A stretch of DNA of 64,000 bases from Bathymodiolus brooksi (Eukaryota > Mollusca > Bivalvia > Mytilida > Modiolidae): NCBI GenBank assembly GCA_963680875.1, contig OY804579.1:78543095-78607094 (forward strand), given 5' to 3'. The notes below the pieces were generated by a model. That model searched no databases. It was given only the letters and a program-made list of their open reading frames with translations, and was not told the origin of the DNA. Shown here piece by piece: positions 61,601 through 64,000 of the stretch. Positions within the stretch are counted from its first letter, which is position 1. Each line of letters begins with the position of its first letter. The position numbers and the translations under genes are program-made.

Positions 61601-64000
61601 TGTTAGTTAACATGTTGAAGAACTGACAGGTTGAAAAGTGTATACCAGCACTGACATTAACATCATAGTTCTGGTCATCGTTGTATACAGTGACAGAATA
61701 TGATGCATCAGTGTCAAAATTACTGGAAAATATAGAAAATAAAGTAGTGATTATTGTTTAATCAGCAATTTTTCAGCTATATCATGGTGAGAACAAGTTA
61801 ATTTTCAATGAAATGTTGATGAGGTCCGCTTTGTACTTGGATTTTTATAGTGCTAGTTCACTGAAACAACTGTCCACAGATAGACATGTTGCCCCTACAG
61901 GGGTAGATTTCAGAAATGAGAAGAAACAGGCCCAAAGGGCCATAGAGTCTGGAAATAGGCTGGCCCTTCAAATATTTTACTGGTGCCCCTAAAATGTGTG
62001 ATGTGCGATTTGATAATGTTCTCTGGCCCAACGGGCCACCATGTTTCCAAGTTCACTGCTCTCATTAACTTTTTACTGGCCTCAGGCCAGCGGGCCAGTG
62101 CTTAAGTCACCCCCTGCCTTCTCGGACAGAATATCCTGATCCTGAGCCAGCTAATCTTTGCTCTTTCTCCTGCATGCTTAGCAGAGAAGCAACTATTACC
62201 AATTTTATAGTCTTTGGTTTGAGCCGATCGGGGCTCTAACCCACAATCTACCACACTCGAGGCGAGCACACTAATCATTACACCACCGATGCAGTTAGCA
62301 TTATTTTCCTACATGCTTCAGAAAATTTAAGTTTTGTTGTTTTTTTCTTTGACAGACTGAAAATAATATTGAGTTTTTCTGACAATAAGAAGTAACATAA
62401 AAAAAGTATCTTAGACTTTTGTTTTGGTACCTGAAGGTTTAGATATCAAAAGTAGAGGGTTGGGATCCCATTTGGTTTTTAACTCAAGAAAAATTTGTGT
62501 TTCTGTACCAAGCAATTTACCTAGATTTCCACAGTATTTTTTACCTTTAAATTTTTATTTTCAATTAATAAACAATGCATTAAATATTTGAAAGAAAAAA
62601 CCATTATCTAAGAACTGAATACAGTTTCACGTAGTTTTTTTTTATTAGCATGCAAGTGTTGAACGAAGTAGCACTACAATTCATATAAAAATAGACTTTT
62701 GTCAAATACTTATACAACCGTAGAAATCTACCAAACAAAATTGCATTCAATATTTATAATTACATTGTTATACTATTAAACACAATAACGAAAAATAAGT
62801 GTAGCTATTTGAAATTTGACATCGGAAAACAGTTCCAGAAATGGGCGTGGTTACATGTTTGTTTACTTTATTGAATGATCAATTTGCATGAATGGAGATA
62901 ACTGTATTGTATATGAAAATTTCATGGCATCAATTGGAGATTTAATGGTCGCAAATATCCATTTACTGGCTCCGCGATCAATTGGAGATTTAATGGTCGC
63001 AAATATCCGTCTACTGCTCCGCTATCGCAGAGCCAGTAAACGGATATTTGCGACCATTAAATCTCCAATTGATGCCGTGAAATTTTCAAATACAATACAG
63101 TTATCTCCTAATTCTAAATGAATTAAAGGCATAATGTAATTAAAGTCTATCTTTTATTTTTGAAGGGTCCATCCCATGAGAAAACAACCTGTCACCAAAA
63201 AGTACTTTAATAAACGAGTCCACCTCTTTAAGGGTCTCTCTCATGAGAAAAAAACCTATCAGCCACGACTATTTTAATACACGAGTCCACTGCTTGGATG
63301 GTTCCTCTCTCTCATGAGAACCCTACAGGTCACCAAGGACTCATTTCAATGTGCATAAGTATATTCTATTTACCTGAAATCCACAAAGAGAGTGTAGAAT
63401 CTATGATCCACTTTGTCACCCATATGTTCCATCTTAATATCCTTTCTAGTCTCATATCTGGATTTTGTTGCTTCATAATTCTTTCCTAAGTATACACTGA
63501 TAACCTCTGTAGCATTAGTGGTAGCGCTAGGATTTGTAACTACGCTAAATTTAACCTGTAGATGTAAAGCAGCACCGCTATATCCAGTGGATGTATCAAT
63601 GAGTATTTTCTTGGCAGCTGCCTTGGTAACGATCGTTGATGAAAATGTGATCCCATCTGATGGATCATAATCGGTAGAATTAACAAGACTTCCTCCAGTT
63701 ATATTGTATGATACTCCACCATTTTTCATTATAAAAAATTTTGGCTTTCTGCCATCTGCGATATTGGAAACTGATATTTCTTTCCCTGATGTGTCTGTAA
63801 ATCCTGCGGCTAGAACCTTCGTATTCAGTTCTATGTCTACCAAGTTGTTACCCCACGTAAATGGATTTTGTGCAATAACCATCATAATTTGAAAGATTTC
63901 GGCTCTCGTAGGGTATAGGCTGTCTAACATATTTGAATGTAGTACAGCCACACAGCCTTCTGAGCTATAGCTCTGTTCAATGTCATCAGTCCAAATTCTT
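34295..64000 (-). CDS. Polycystin-1-like (PKD1 family) receptor-channel, C-terminal 1696 residues, 22 exons; 5' end outside window
   Basis: Twenty-two minus-strand exons join in phase without a stop. Residue 1 is the first codon at 63999. Layout: GAIN-like extracellular region (1-265); GPS motif CECEHLTPF with the cleavage bond Leu274-Thr275; TM1 ~301-322; PLAT/LH2 domain ~345-462; TM2 and TM3 (~506-566); a long Ser/Lys-rich cytoplasmic loop (~567-885); TM4-TM5 (~886-938); TM6 (~1008-1027); polycystin/TOP extracellular domain (~1030-1255); TM7-TM11 with a pore region near 1420; cytoplasmic tail to 1696. Eleven membrane segments, GPS and PLAT together define the PKD1/PKD1L/PKDREJ group. Which member cannot be said, since the N-terminal ectodomain is outside. 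Such proteins pair with PKD2-type channels; its role here is inferred. Confidence 0.93.
34876..35240 (-). mobile_element. SINE family B, full length
   Basis: Minus strand: tRNA-like head with TAATGGTTAGTGTGCTCTCC and GATCATGGGTGCGAACTCC, body, tail GTGTTAAACAACACTCCTTC. Target between the last two polycystin-like exons. Confidence 0.8.
35790..35857. mobile_element. Tigger-like MITE fragment
   Basis: CATCCGAGTTCGAGCTAGCG then AAGTTCCACTG-TA: one end of a TA-flanked element whose tip matches the CAGTGGAAC class. The other end is not visible. Confidence 0.45.
36120..36460 (-). mobile_element. Hammerhead-like repeat H, copy with amplified core
   Basis: Minus strand: GGTGACCTTAGCCAATTTTG, CTGTTTAGTCCCTCCC, TTTGGTTTTATTGCTCCC, TTTCCAATTTTGCGATTTTG, then repeated GTACCTGATGAAGGTTATTC, then CAGAAACGTATCTTGCACGC and GATATCTACTTTTTTATT. 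Five related copies lie within 13 kb. Only this one is on the minus strand. Confidence 0.75.
36186..36370. repeat. 24/30-bp tandem array of the hammerhead-like core
   Basis: Seven to eight units of 24 bp (plus strand GGAATAACCTTCATCAGGTA CGCT), two of them 30 bp. A unit of 24 keeps frame, so two minus-strand open frames (VPDEGYSS and LMKVIPAY repeats) run through it; these are by-products. Confidence 0.95.
36547..36726 (-). CDS. Polycystin-1-like, cytoplasmic tail exon
   Basis: 180 bp, phase 0-0; acceptor TTCTTTCAG, donor AAGG|GTAAGA. Ser/Arg-rich ([15 protein letters not shown]), then [18 protein letters not shown], possibly helical. Confidence 0.85.
36793..37098 (-). mobile_element. SINE family B, full length
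   Basis: Minus strand: head TGATGGTTAGCGTGCTAGCC and GGCGGGTTCGAGCCC (good B box), tail GGCGTTAAACAACAATTACT. The best-preserved B-family promoter here. Confidence 0.85.
37170..37410 (+). mobile_element. SINE family A, full length
   Basis: Starts GGGGCCATTGTGGCCGTGAT; B box GAGTTCGAATCCAG; a short deletion after the B box; tail GGCATTAAATCACCATAAAC. Confidence 0.82.
37700..38017 (-). CDS. Polycystin-1-like, exon with pore and TM11
   Basis: 318 bp, phase 0-0. [20 protein letters not shown] lies where the pore helix and filter sit; the PKD2-type acidic filter residue is not evident. TM11 is [20 protein letters not shown], then ILNDTYK. Confidence 0.92.
38130..38222. mobile_element. Decayed MITE related to the one at 5940
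   Basis: TTCCCCCTCTTATAAGACTG at one side; CTTGTAAGAGGGCCAGGGTG and CTTCTCTTGAGGGGGCAATG at the other. The interior phrase also occurs at 10895. Confidence 0.45.
38250..38520 (-). mobile_element. SINE family B, tail lost
   Basis: Plus strand runs from ATCATGGCGAGAACAAGTTA to GGAACCCATGATCGAGCAGA; the (ACTC)n tail and GTTAAACAACA are missing. Confidence 0.75.
38868..39002 (-). CDS. Polycystin-1-like, exon with TM10
   Basis: 135 bp, phase 0-0. [20 protein letters not shown] is the S4-S5-like linker; [20 protein letters not shown] is TM10. Confidence 0.92.
39298..39585 (-). CDS. Polycystin-1-like, exon with TM7, TM8 and TM9
   Basis: 288 bp, phase 0-0. [19 protein letters not shown] (TM7), [20 protein letters not shown] (TM8, with the conserved W.L.E motif), [14 protein letters not shown] (TM9). 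Confidence 0.92.
39713..39935 (+). mobile_element. SINE family A, full length, shortened tail
   Basis: From GCCGTTACGGCCATGATC; B box GAGTTCAAATCCC; tail ATTGTAAAACACCATAACCC has lost the GAAAGTGGCG segment. Confidence 0.8.
40195..41130 (+). mobile_element. Tc1/mariner-superfamily element, 936 bp, internally deleted
   Basis: Termini CAGGGTGACCCCAAAAAAAC and GTTTTTTTTGGGGTCACCCTG-like inverse, each next to TA. The gene inside keeps its N-terminal helix-turn-helix and C-terminal DDE region but lacks the centre. Both ends look intact, so it could still be mobilised by a related transposase. Confidence 0.9.
40328..40976 (+). pseudogene. Mariner-like transposase remnant (DUF4817-type HTH and DDE_3 end)
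   Basis: N-terminal [20 protein letters not shown] is the HTH start typical of these transposases; the frame shifts after about 60 codons and the middle is missing. From about 40629 the catalytic part returns: [14 protein letters not shown] with one catalytic Asp, then [20 protein letters not shown] with the last acidic residue, ending [11 protein letters not shown]. The first catalytic Asp region is deleted or unrecognisable. Confidence 0.85.
41171..41305. repeat. 28-bp tandem repeat, five units
   Basis: Unit CTGATATTAGTCAATTAATG ACCTTTTG, near-identical copies with one G-to-A and one C-to-T change. The homologous position in the 25.5-kb copy of repeat R has a single diverged unit. Confidence 0.95.
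41505..41690 (+). mobile_element. Hammerhead-like repeat H, best-preserved core
   Basis: CAGGCATAGGTGACTTTAGC, GATTTTGGCTATTTTGTTTA, GGCCCTTTGGCTTTATTGCT, then the core at 41614-41653 and AAATTAGATATCTACGTTTT. The core reads stem I (GCGTAC), CTGATGA, short stem II (AGG-TTATT-CCA), GAAACATGTC, then stem I partner GTGCAC. Confidence 0.75.
41614..41653 (+). ncRNA. Candidate type I hammerhead ribozyme motif
   Basis: CTGATGA (41620-41626) and GAA (41638-41640) occupy the invariant core positions. A41641-C-A-T-G-T41646 is a 6-nt palindrome at stem III, so it could pair in a dimer. The predicted cleavage is after C41647. Stem I pairs C-G, A-U, U.G, G-C next to the core. A weak point is the A.A at the base of stem II, where functional ribozymes usually have G-C. 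Confidence 0.4.
41817..41902 (-). CDS. Polycystin-1-like, end of TOP domain
   Basis: 86 bp, phase 1-0. [20 protein letters not shown], then PLMVCQ, leading into TM7. Confidence 0.88.
41990..42246. mobile_element. MITE with internal 34-bp tandem repeats
   Basis: TA then CAGTTAAACCTGCCTTAAAG starts a MITE like the CAGTCAAACCTG family. The segment AAAGGGCACCTCTATATAAC AAATCACTGTCTAT (34 bp) is repeated four times at 42006-42141. The far end has the related GGTTCCCTTGAGTGACCTTT but no clean terminal repeat. Confidence 0.65.
42593..42684 (-). CDS. Polycystin-1-like, TOP-domain exon
   Basis: 92 bp, phase 2-1. [20 protein letters not shown] matches the family's TRAxFxDFTxYN motif, followed by MIEFPLTG. 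Confidence 0.92.
43216..43510 (-). CDS. Polycystin-1-like, TOP-domain exon
   Basis: 295 bp, phase 1-2. [51 protein letters not shown] and [10 protein letters not shown] follow the polycystin-domain consensus. The 955-bp Tigger-like element starts 38 bp upstream of the acceptor. Confidence 0.92.
43548..44502 (-). mobile_element. Tigger/pogo-like element, second copy, inverted, 955 bp
   Basis: Same element as 12231-13184 with about 97% identity where compared by eye. TA on the left flank; TG on the right, so one target base has changed. Lies in the intron between the TM6 and TOP-domain exons. Confidence 0.88.
44521..44768 (+). mobile_element. SINE family A, full length
   Basis: GTGGCCGTCATGGTCATGAT to GGCGCTAAACACCATAATC. 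Inserted within 20 bp of the end of the Tigger-like element. Confidence 0.82.
45100..45330 (+). repeat. Unexpanded copy of the element that carries the 40/50-bp array
   Basis: GATATGGTTGTAAATGAACA, one unit (CATGAGAGACTACACAACTT TCCACTTAGACACAAATTAA), AGTAAAGGAACAGTGATTTT, then GTCTTCAACAATGAACATAA. The order matches the two flanks of the array at 13548-14835. Confidence 0.75.
45359..45520 (+). mobile_element. CAGTGGAA-type MITE, right end missing
   Basis: TA then CAGTGGAAATTGTCTAATCT, GACACACCAATGGACCAGGG, AAATGTGTTGGATTA, then GTCGGAAACCTCAGGTGTCG. This is the simple form of the MITE whose end was amplified at 54-55.3 kb. It stops about 15 bp from a polycystin-like splice donor. Confidence 0.7.
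45533..45908 (-). CDS. Polycystin-1-like, exon with TM6 and start of the TOP domain
   Basis: 376 bp, phase 0-1. [20 protein letters not shown] enters TM6; [17 protein letters not shown] and [13 protein letters not shown] are the conserved start of the polycystin extracellular domain. A MITE stops about 15 bp from the donor. Confidence 0.92.
45936..45993 (-). mobile_element. SINE family A, tail fragment
   Basis: TTATGGTGTTTAACGCCACT TTCAACAATATTTCAG and ATCGTGGCGGTCAG, inverted; 30 bp upstream of an exon acceptor. Confidence 0.75.
46647..46757 (-). CDS. Polycystin-1-like, linker exon
   Basis: 111 bp, phase 0-0. [20 protein letters not shown] continues from TM5 into an acidic cytoplasmic linker. 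Confidence 0.85.
46790..46970 (+). mobile_element. Hammerhead-like repeat H, diverged core
   Basis: CAAGCATAGGTGACCCTAGC through CATACCTGATGAAGGTCATT and CCAGAAGAGCATCGTAAAT. GAAA has changed to GAAG, so this core should be inactive. Confidence 0.7.
47205..47332 (+). mobile_element. SINE family A, 3' half
   Basis: TTAAAGTTTGTCAGTGACTT to AAAGTGGCGTTAAACAGTAA; 5' truncated. Confidence 0.8.
47417..47643 (-). CDS. Polycystin-1-like, exon with TM4 and TM5
   Basis: 227 bp, phase 1-0. [20 protein letters not shown] is TM4; [20 protein letters not shown] is TM5, ending EPLK, a conserved end of this helix in the family. Confidence 0.9.
47703..48060 (+). mobile_element. SINE family B, full length
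   Basis: Head ATCGCTGGTGTAATGGTTAG, CTCGAGTGCAGTAGATCGTG (decayed B box TCCAAGTTCC), body as in the reference copy; tail region AGCTGCAAAATTGCTCAC, with GTTAAACAACA lost. Confidence 0.8.
48200..48360 (+). mobile_element. Hammerhead-like repeat H, core with longest stem I
   Basis: TTGCATAGGTGACCTAAGCA, TGTTTAGGTACTTTGGC, TTATTTGACTTTGAGTATAC, then CTGATGAAGGTCATTCCA, GAAAAGTGTC, GTGTATATC. Stem I can form six consecutive pairs (48291-48296 with 48325-48330, two of them U.G). Predicted cleavage after C48324. Confidence 0.72.
48399..48565 (-). CDS. Polycystin-1-like, loop exon
   Basis: 167 bp, phase 2-1; acceptor TTTCTTTCAG, donor CTAG|GTATGA. Encodes [20 protein letters not shown] and a Pro/Gln-rich end. 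Confidence 0.8.
48694..48794 (+). mobile_element. SINE family A, 3' fragment
   Basis: ATGTCAGTGAATTGCAGCTG to GTCATGATATAGCTGAAATA; stops before GTTAAACACC. Confidence 0.7.
48815..48980 (+). mobile_element. Hammerhead-like repeat H, altered after the core
   Basis: TGTCCTGTTTAGGCTCTTTG, GTTTTATTGCTCTCC, GAGCGTACCTGATGAAGGTT, ATTCCAGAAACTCAACATGA. The cleavage side has diverged. A further partial unit without a core follows at 49003-49065. Confidence 0.68.
49198..49389 (-). CDS. Polycystin-1-like, Ser/Lys-rich loop exon
   Basis: 192 bp, phase 2-2; acceptor AAATTACAG, donor [29 protein letters not shown], then [20 protein letters not shown]; low complexity and probably disordered. Confidence 0.75.
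49813..49990. mobile_element. MITE family CAGTCAAACCTG, 178 bp
   Basis: TA-flanked, CAGTCAAACCTGCCCCATGT at left and AATACAGGTTTAATG at right. Ends 20 bp from a polycystin-like splice donor. Confidence 0.8.
50011..50135 (-). CDS. Polycystin-1-like, cytoplasmic-loop exon
   Basis: 125 bp, phase 0-2; acceptor TTTTTGACAG, donor [31 protein letters not shown] has helical character. Confidence 0.75.
50170..50395 (+). mobile_element. SINE family A, 5'-truncated
   Basis: GACTGCAATCAGTGTCTATC, B box GAGTTCGCACCCAG, tail GGTGTTAAACACCATAAAAC followed by an (ACCA)-rich run. Confidence 0.82.
50405..50480 (-). mobile_element. SINE family D, tail
   Basis: GATTGATTGATTGATTG run, TTTAATGCCAACTTTAGCAA, TATATCAGCTATATATCCTG, inverted, joined directly to the A-family SINE before it. 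Confidence 0.65.
50563..50870. repeat. Three imperfect copies of an ~80-200 bp repeat
   Basis: GGGGACAGAACTCATCAGTA TTTTTTGTCTTGAGATTTTG occurs at 50569 and 50639, and in diverged form (GGGGAGATAACTCATCAG) at 50766. Intronic. Confidence 0.6.
50898..51008 (-). CDS. Polycystin-1-like, cytoplasmic-loop exon
   Basis: 111 bp, phase 0-0; acceptor TTATTTACAG, donor GAG|GTGAGT. Charged [19 protein letters not shown] ... SERKEE. Confidence 0.75.
51709..51887. mobile_element. MITE family CAGTCAAACCTG, 179 bp, inverted
   Basis: TA on both flanks; CAGTCAAACCTGTATTAAGA and GGGCAGGTTGGACTG. Opposite orientation to the copy at 49813. It ends 13 bp from the donor of the DSGIGS exon. Confidence 0.82.
51901..52041 (-). 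CDS. Polycystin-1-like, cytoplasmic-loop exon with a DSGIGS motif
   Basis: 141 bp, phase 0-0; acceptor TATTTTTTAG, donor AAAG|GTAATT. Basic [13 protein letters not shown], then [13 protein letters not shown], whose DSGIGS fits the phosphodegron pattern DSGxxS. Confidence 0.8.
52356..52552 (-). repeat. 105-bp tandem duplication spanning a splice donor
   Basis: CCCACATTGATCAAACTTAT starts at 52361 and again at 52466; both copies end in ATCTTACCA, which is the GTAAGAT donor on the coding strand. The copy next to the exon at 52548 is the one in use by reading-frame logic. Confidence 0.85.
52548..52691 (-). CDS. Polycystin-1-like, cytoplasmic-loop exon
   Basis: 144 bp, phase 0-0; acceptor CTTTTTTCAG, donor ATG|GTAAGA. 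Encodes [11 protein letters not shown] ... RESTTDSLM. Its donor has been copied 105 bp further into the intron by a tandem duplication. Confidence 0.8.
53398..53662 (-). mobile_element. SINE family A, full length
   Basis: TTATGGTGTTTAACACCACT (tail) to ATCACGACCACGATGGTCCC (head). Head and tail are both intact. Confidence 0.85.
53735..53930 (-). mobile_element. SINE family B, cut by a MITE insertion
   Basis: TAGACCAACATGCTTAGTTG to GAAACAGCTAATAACCTC; the head-side half is missing where the CAGTGGAAC MITE begins. Confidence 0.75.
54060..55312. repeat. Satellite, ~21 units of 59-62 bp, with a 553-bp higher-order repeat
   Basis: Unit TCCCTGGTCCCTTGGTGTGT CGGATTAGACAGGTTCTGAC ATCCTGTACAACCCAACACA TT. 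59-bp variants have GTCACCC instead of GTACAACCC. The block at 54141-54473 recurs at 54694-55026 with few changes. Open frames through the array are by-products. Confidence 0.95.
55313..56402. mobile_element. DNA transposon inserted in the satellite, 1090 bp, unclassified
   Basis: Termini CAGGCCTCGACATTAACG and GTTAATGTAGAGGCCTG are inverted. The flanking CTTGG (left) and CTTGC (right) look like a 5-bp target duplication of the satellite's CTTGG. TTGTCCG/CGGACAA motifs repeat near both ends. A G-run lies at 55930-55955. No transposase seen. Confidence 0.75.
56470..56798 (-). CDS. Polycystin-1-like, exon with TM2 and TM3
   Basis: 329 bp. [20 protein letters not shown] is the conserved stretch before TM2 ([20 protein letters not shown]); TM3 is [20 protein letters not shown] followed by KRSKSK. 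Confidence 0.93.
56833..57195 (-). mobile_element. SINE family B, full length
   Basis: Begins with a GAGTGAGTGAGTGAGTGATT run, GTTGTTTAACGGCAAGTGAG, then the body; head TGTGTTAGATTGAGAGCTAC is degraded. It starts 35 bp upstream of the TM2 exon acceptor. Confidence 0.82.
57371..58266 (+). mobile_element. Iterated-block repeat of a third type, TGTCCCCCGCC ends
   Basis: TGTCCCCCGCC at the left and GGCGGGGGACA at the right are inverted. Left side has the hairpin-forming CCCCACAAAGCGGAGCGGGG and CGTTCGTCCGTTCGAGAT, then modules of ~120 bp: CAATTTCAACGAAAATTGAT, AGGAATGTGATAGTGAC, ATGGCGGCCATTTT. Confidence 0.7.
58655..58862 (-). mobile_element. SINE family A, head truncated
   Basis: GGTTAATGGCACTTTCAACA to GACACTGATTGCATAGGTA. 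Confidence 0.8.
59007..59251. repeat. 35-bp tandem repeat, seven near-identical units
   Basis: Unit TACAGGACAATGATTAAAGT GTATCACACATTTAA, starting at 59007, 59042, 59077, 59112, 59147, 59182 and 59217. No visible difference between units, so the array is young or homogenised. Confidence 0.97.
59333..59412 (+). mobile_element. SINE family D, tail
   Basis: GCCACGTTATAGCTGAAATA CTGCTAAAGTTGG, CTTTAAACACTAATC, then an AATC run; stops 17 bp before the PLAT exon donor. Confidence 0.7.
59429..59737 (-). CDS. Polycystin-1-like, main PLAT/LH2 exon
   Basis: 309 bp, phase 1-1. Diagnostic runs [28 protein letters not shown] and [16 protein letters not shown] match the PLAT domain that follows TM1 in polycystin-1 proteins. 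Acceptor TATAAATAG is short of pyrimidines. Confidence 0.93.
59905..60085 (-). mobile_element. SINE family A, inverted, head truncated
   Basis: ATGGTGTTTCAACAATATTT to GGTACTGATTGCATAGGAT; B box intact as GAGTTCGAATCCCAC. Confidence 0.8.
60354..60600 (-). mobile_element. SINE family A, full length, inverted
   Basis: GGTTATGGTGTTTAATGCCA to ATATGATCACAACCATGAC. Confidence 0.83.
60749..60944 (-). CDS. Polycystin-1-like, exon with TM1 and PLAT start
   Basis: Acceptor ATTTTTTCAG, donor GCAG|GTAAAT, 196 bp. [20 protein letters not shown] is TM1; [20 protein letters not shown] starts the PLAT domain. Confidence 0.93.
61467..61722 (-). CDS. Polycystin-1-like, exon with the GPS cleavage motif
   Basis: Acceptor TATTTTCCAG, donor GTG|GTAAGT, 256 bp. 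Residues 209-294. [17 protein letters not shown] and [12 protein letters not shown] give the Cys/Trp pattern of a GPS; known members self-cleave between His-Leu and Thr. Confidence 0.93.
61747..62295 (-). mobile_element. SINE family B, split by a nested element
   Basis: Left piece GATTATTGTTTAATCAGCAA to GATAGACATGTT; right piece CGGACAGAATATCCTGATCC to CTAATCATTACACCACCGAT. Rejoined across 61898-62116 they follow the family B order. Confidence 0.8.
61898..62116. mobile_element. Small element nested in a SINE, CAGGGG...CCCCTG ends
   Basis: CAGGGGTAGATTTCAG and AAGTCACCCCCTG are short inverted ends of hAT-like appearance. Interior has several GGCCC palindromes (GGCCCAAAGGGCC, GGCCCAACGGGCC, GGCCTCAGGCC). 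No convincing 8-bp target duplication. Confidence 0.6.
62894..63108. repeat. Fold-back palindrome with a duplicated left arm
   Basis: GGAGATAACTGTATTGTAT...CATGGCATCAATTGGAGATTT at left is mirrored by AAATCTCCAATTGATGCCGTG...ACAATACAGTTATCTCC at right. In the left arm, ATCAATTGGAGATTTAATGG TCGCAAATATCC occurs twice. Looks like a fold-back MITE. Confidence 0.88.
63163..63350. repeat. Three diverged copies of a ~68-bp tandem repeat
   Basis: CATGAGAAAACAACCTGTCA, CATGAGAAAAAAACCTATCA and CATGAGAACCCTACAGGTCA begin successive units; ACGAGTCCAC follows in the first two. Ends next to the first window exon's donor. Confidence 0.7.
63374..64000 (-). CDS. Polycystin-1-like, exon 1 of window (GAIN-like region), cut by window edge
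   Basis: The frame is open to the right edge, reading [20 protein letters not shown], and on to [17 protein letters not shown]. Donor CAG|GTAAAT, phase 2. The open frame listed from 63951 starts at GTG only because there is no ATG; it is not a start. Confidence 0.9.

Noticed and set aside
62888..63121. 77-codon frame over the fold-back palindrome
   Set aside because: The frame reads through the palindrome's arms and repeats [10 protein letters not shown] because of the arm duplication.

Overview
The window is eukaryotic, animal genomic DNA, most likely from a bivalve mollusc. Exons are short, GT/AG-spliced and widely spaced. Introns are AT-rich and crowded with tRNA-derived SINEs ending in a GTTAAACACC-type tail, with TA-flanked MITEs, and with repeats that open in a GCTCACCTGG hairpin followed by iterated CCAAGATGGCCGCC-like blocks. 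That repeat mix is familiar from bivalves. The species is an inference.

Left part (1-8.9 kb): a dead CR1/Jockey-type LINE on the minus strand (about 1.0-5.0 kb) with a PHD-like zinc finger, an endonuclease and a reverse transcriptase, broken by one frameshift and one in-frame stop. Fragments of two other LINEs, a MITE and SINE pieces follow. No host gene was found here.

Plus-strand gene (9030-26351): nine exons that join in consistent phase into 705 codons of ankyrin repeats ending in a SOCS box with a clear Elongin-C (BC) box. This is an ASB-like substrate receptor of a Cullin-RING ubiquitin ligase. Its first exon(s) were not found. Its introns hold a 954-bp Tigger/pogo-like element, a 29-unit 40/50-bp minisatellite and two regions of hairpin-ended repeats.

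Minus-strand gene (34295 to beyond 64000): 22 exons that join in one frame into 1696 codons: GAIN-like region, GPS autocleavage motif, TM1, PLAT domain, eleven predicted membrane segments, polycystin (TOP) extracellular domain, pore region and a cytoplasmic tail. This is the C-terminal portion of a polycystin-1-like (PKD1 family) receptor-channel. The two genes are convergent, about 7.9 kb apart.

Mobile DNA makes up much of the rest: four tRNA-SINE families that share one 3' domain, several TA-flanked MITE families, a Tc1/mariner-type element deleted in its middle, and tandem arrays that grew inside transposable elements. The 62-bp array at 54-55.3 kb lies inside a MITE and is itself interrupted by another transposon. 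The most unusual signal is a ~180-bp repeat present five times between 36 and 49 kb that carries a hammerhead-ribozyme-like core with a compensatory change in stem I; in one copy the core has been amplified as 24-bp units.
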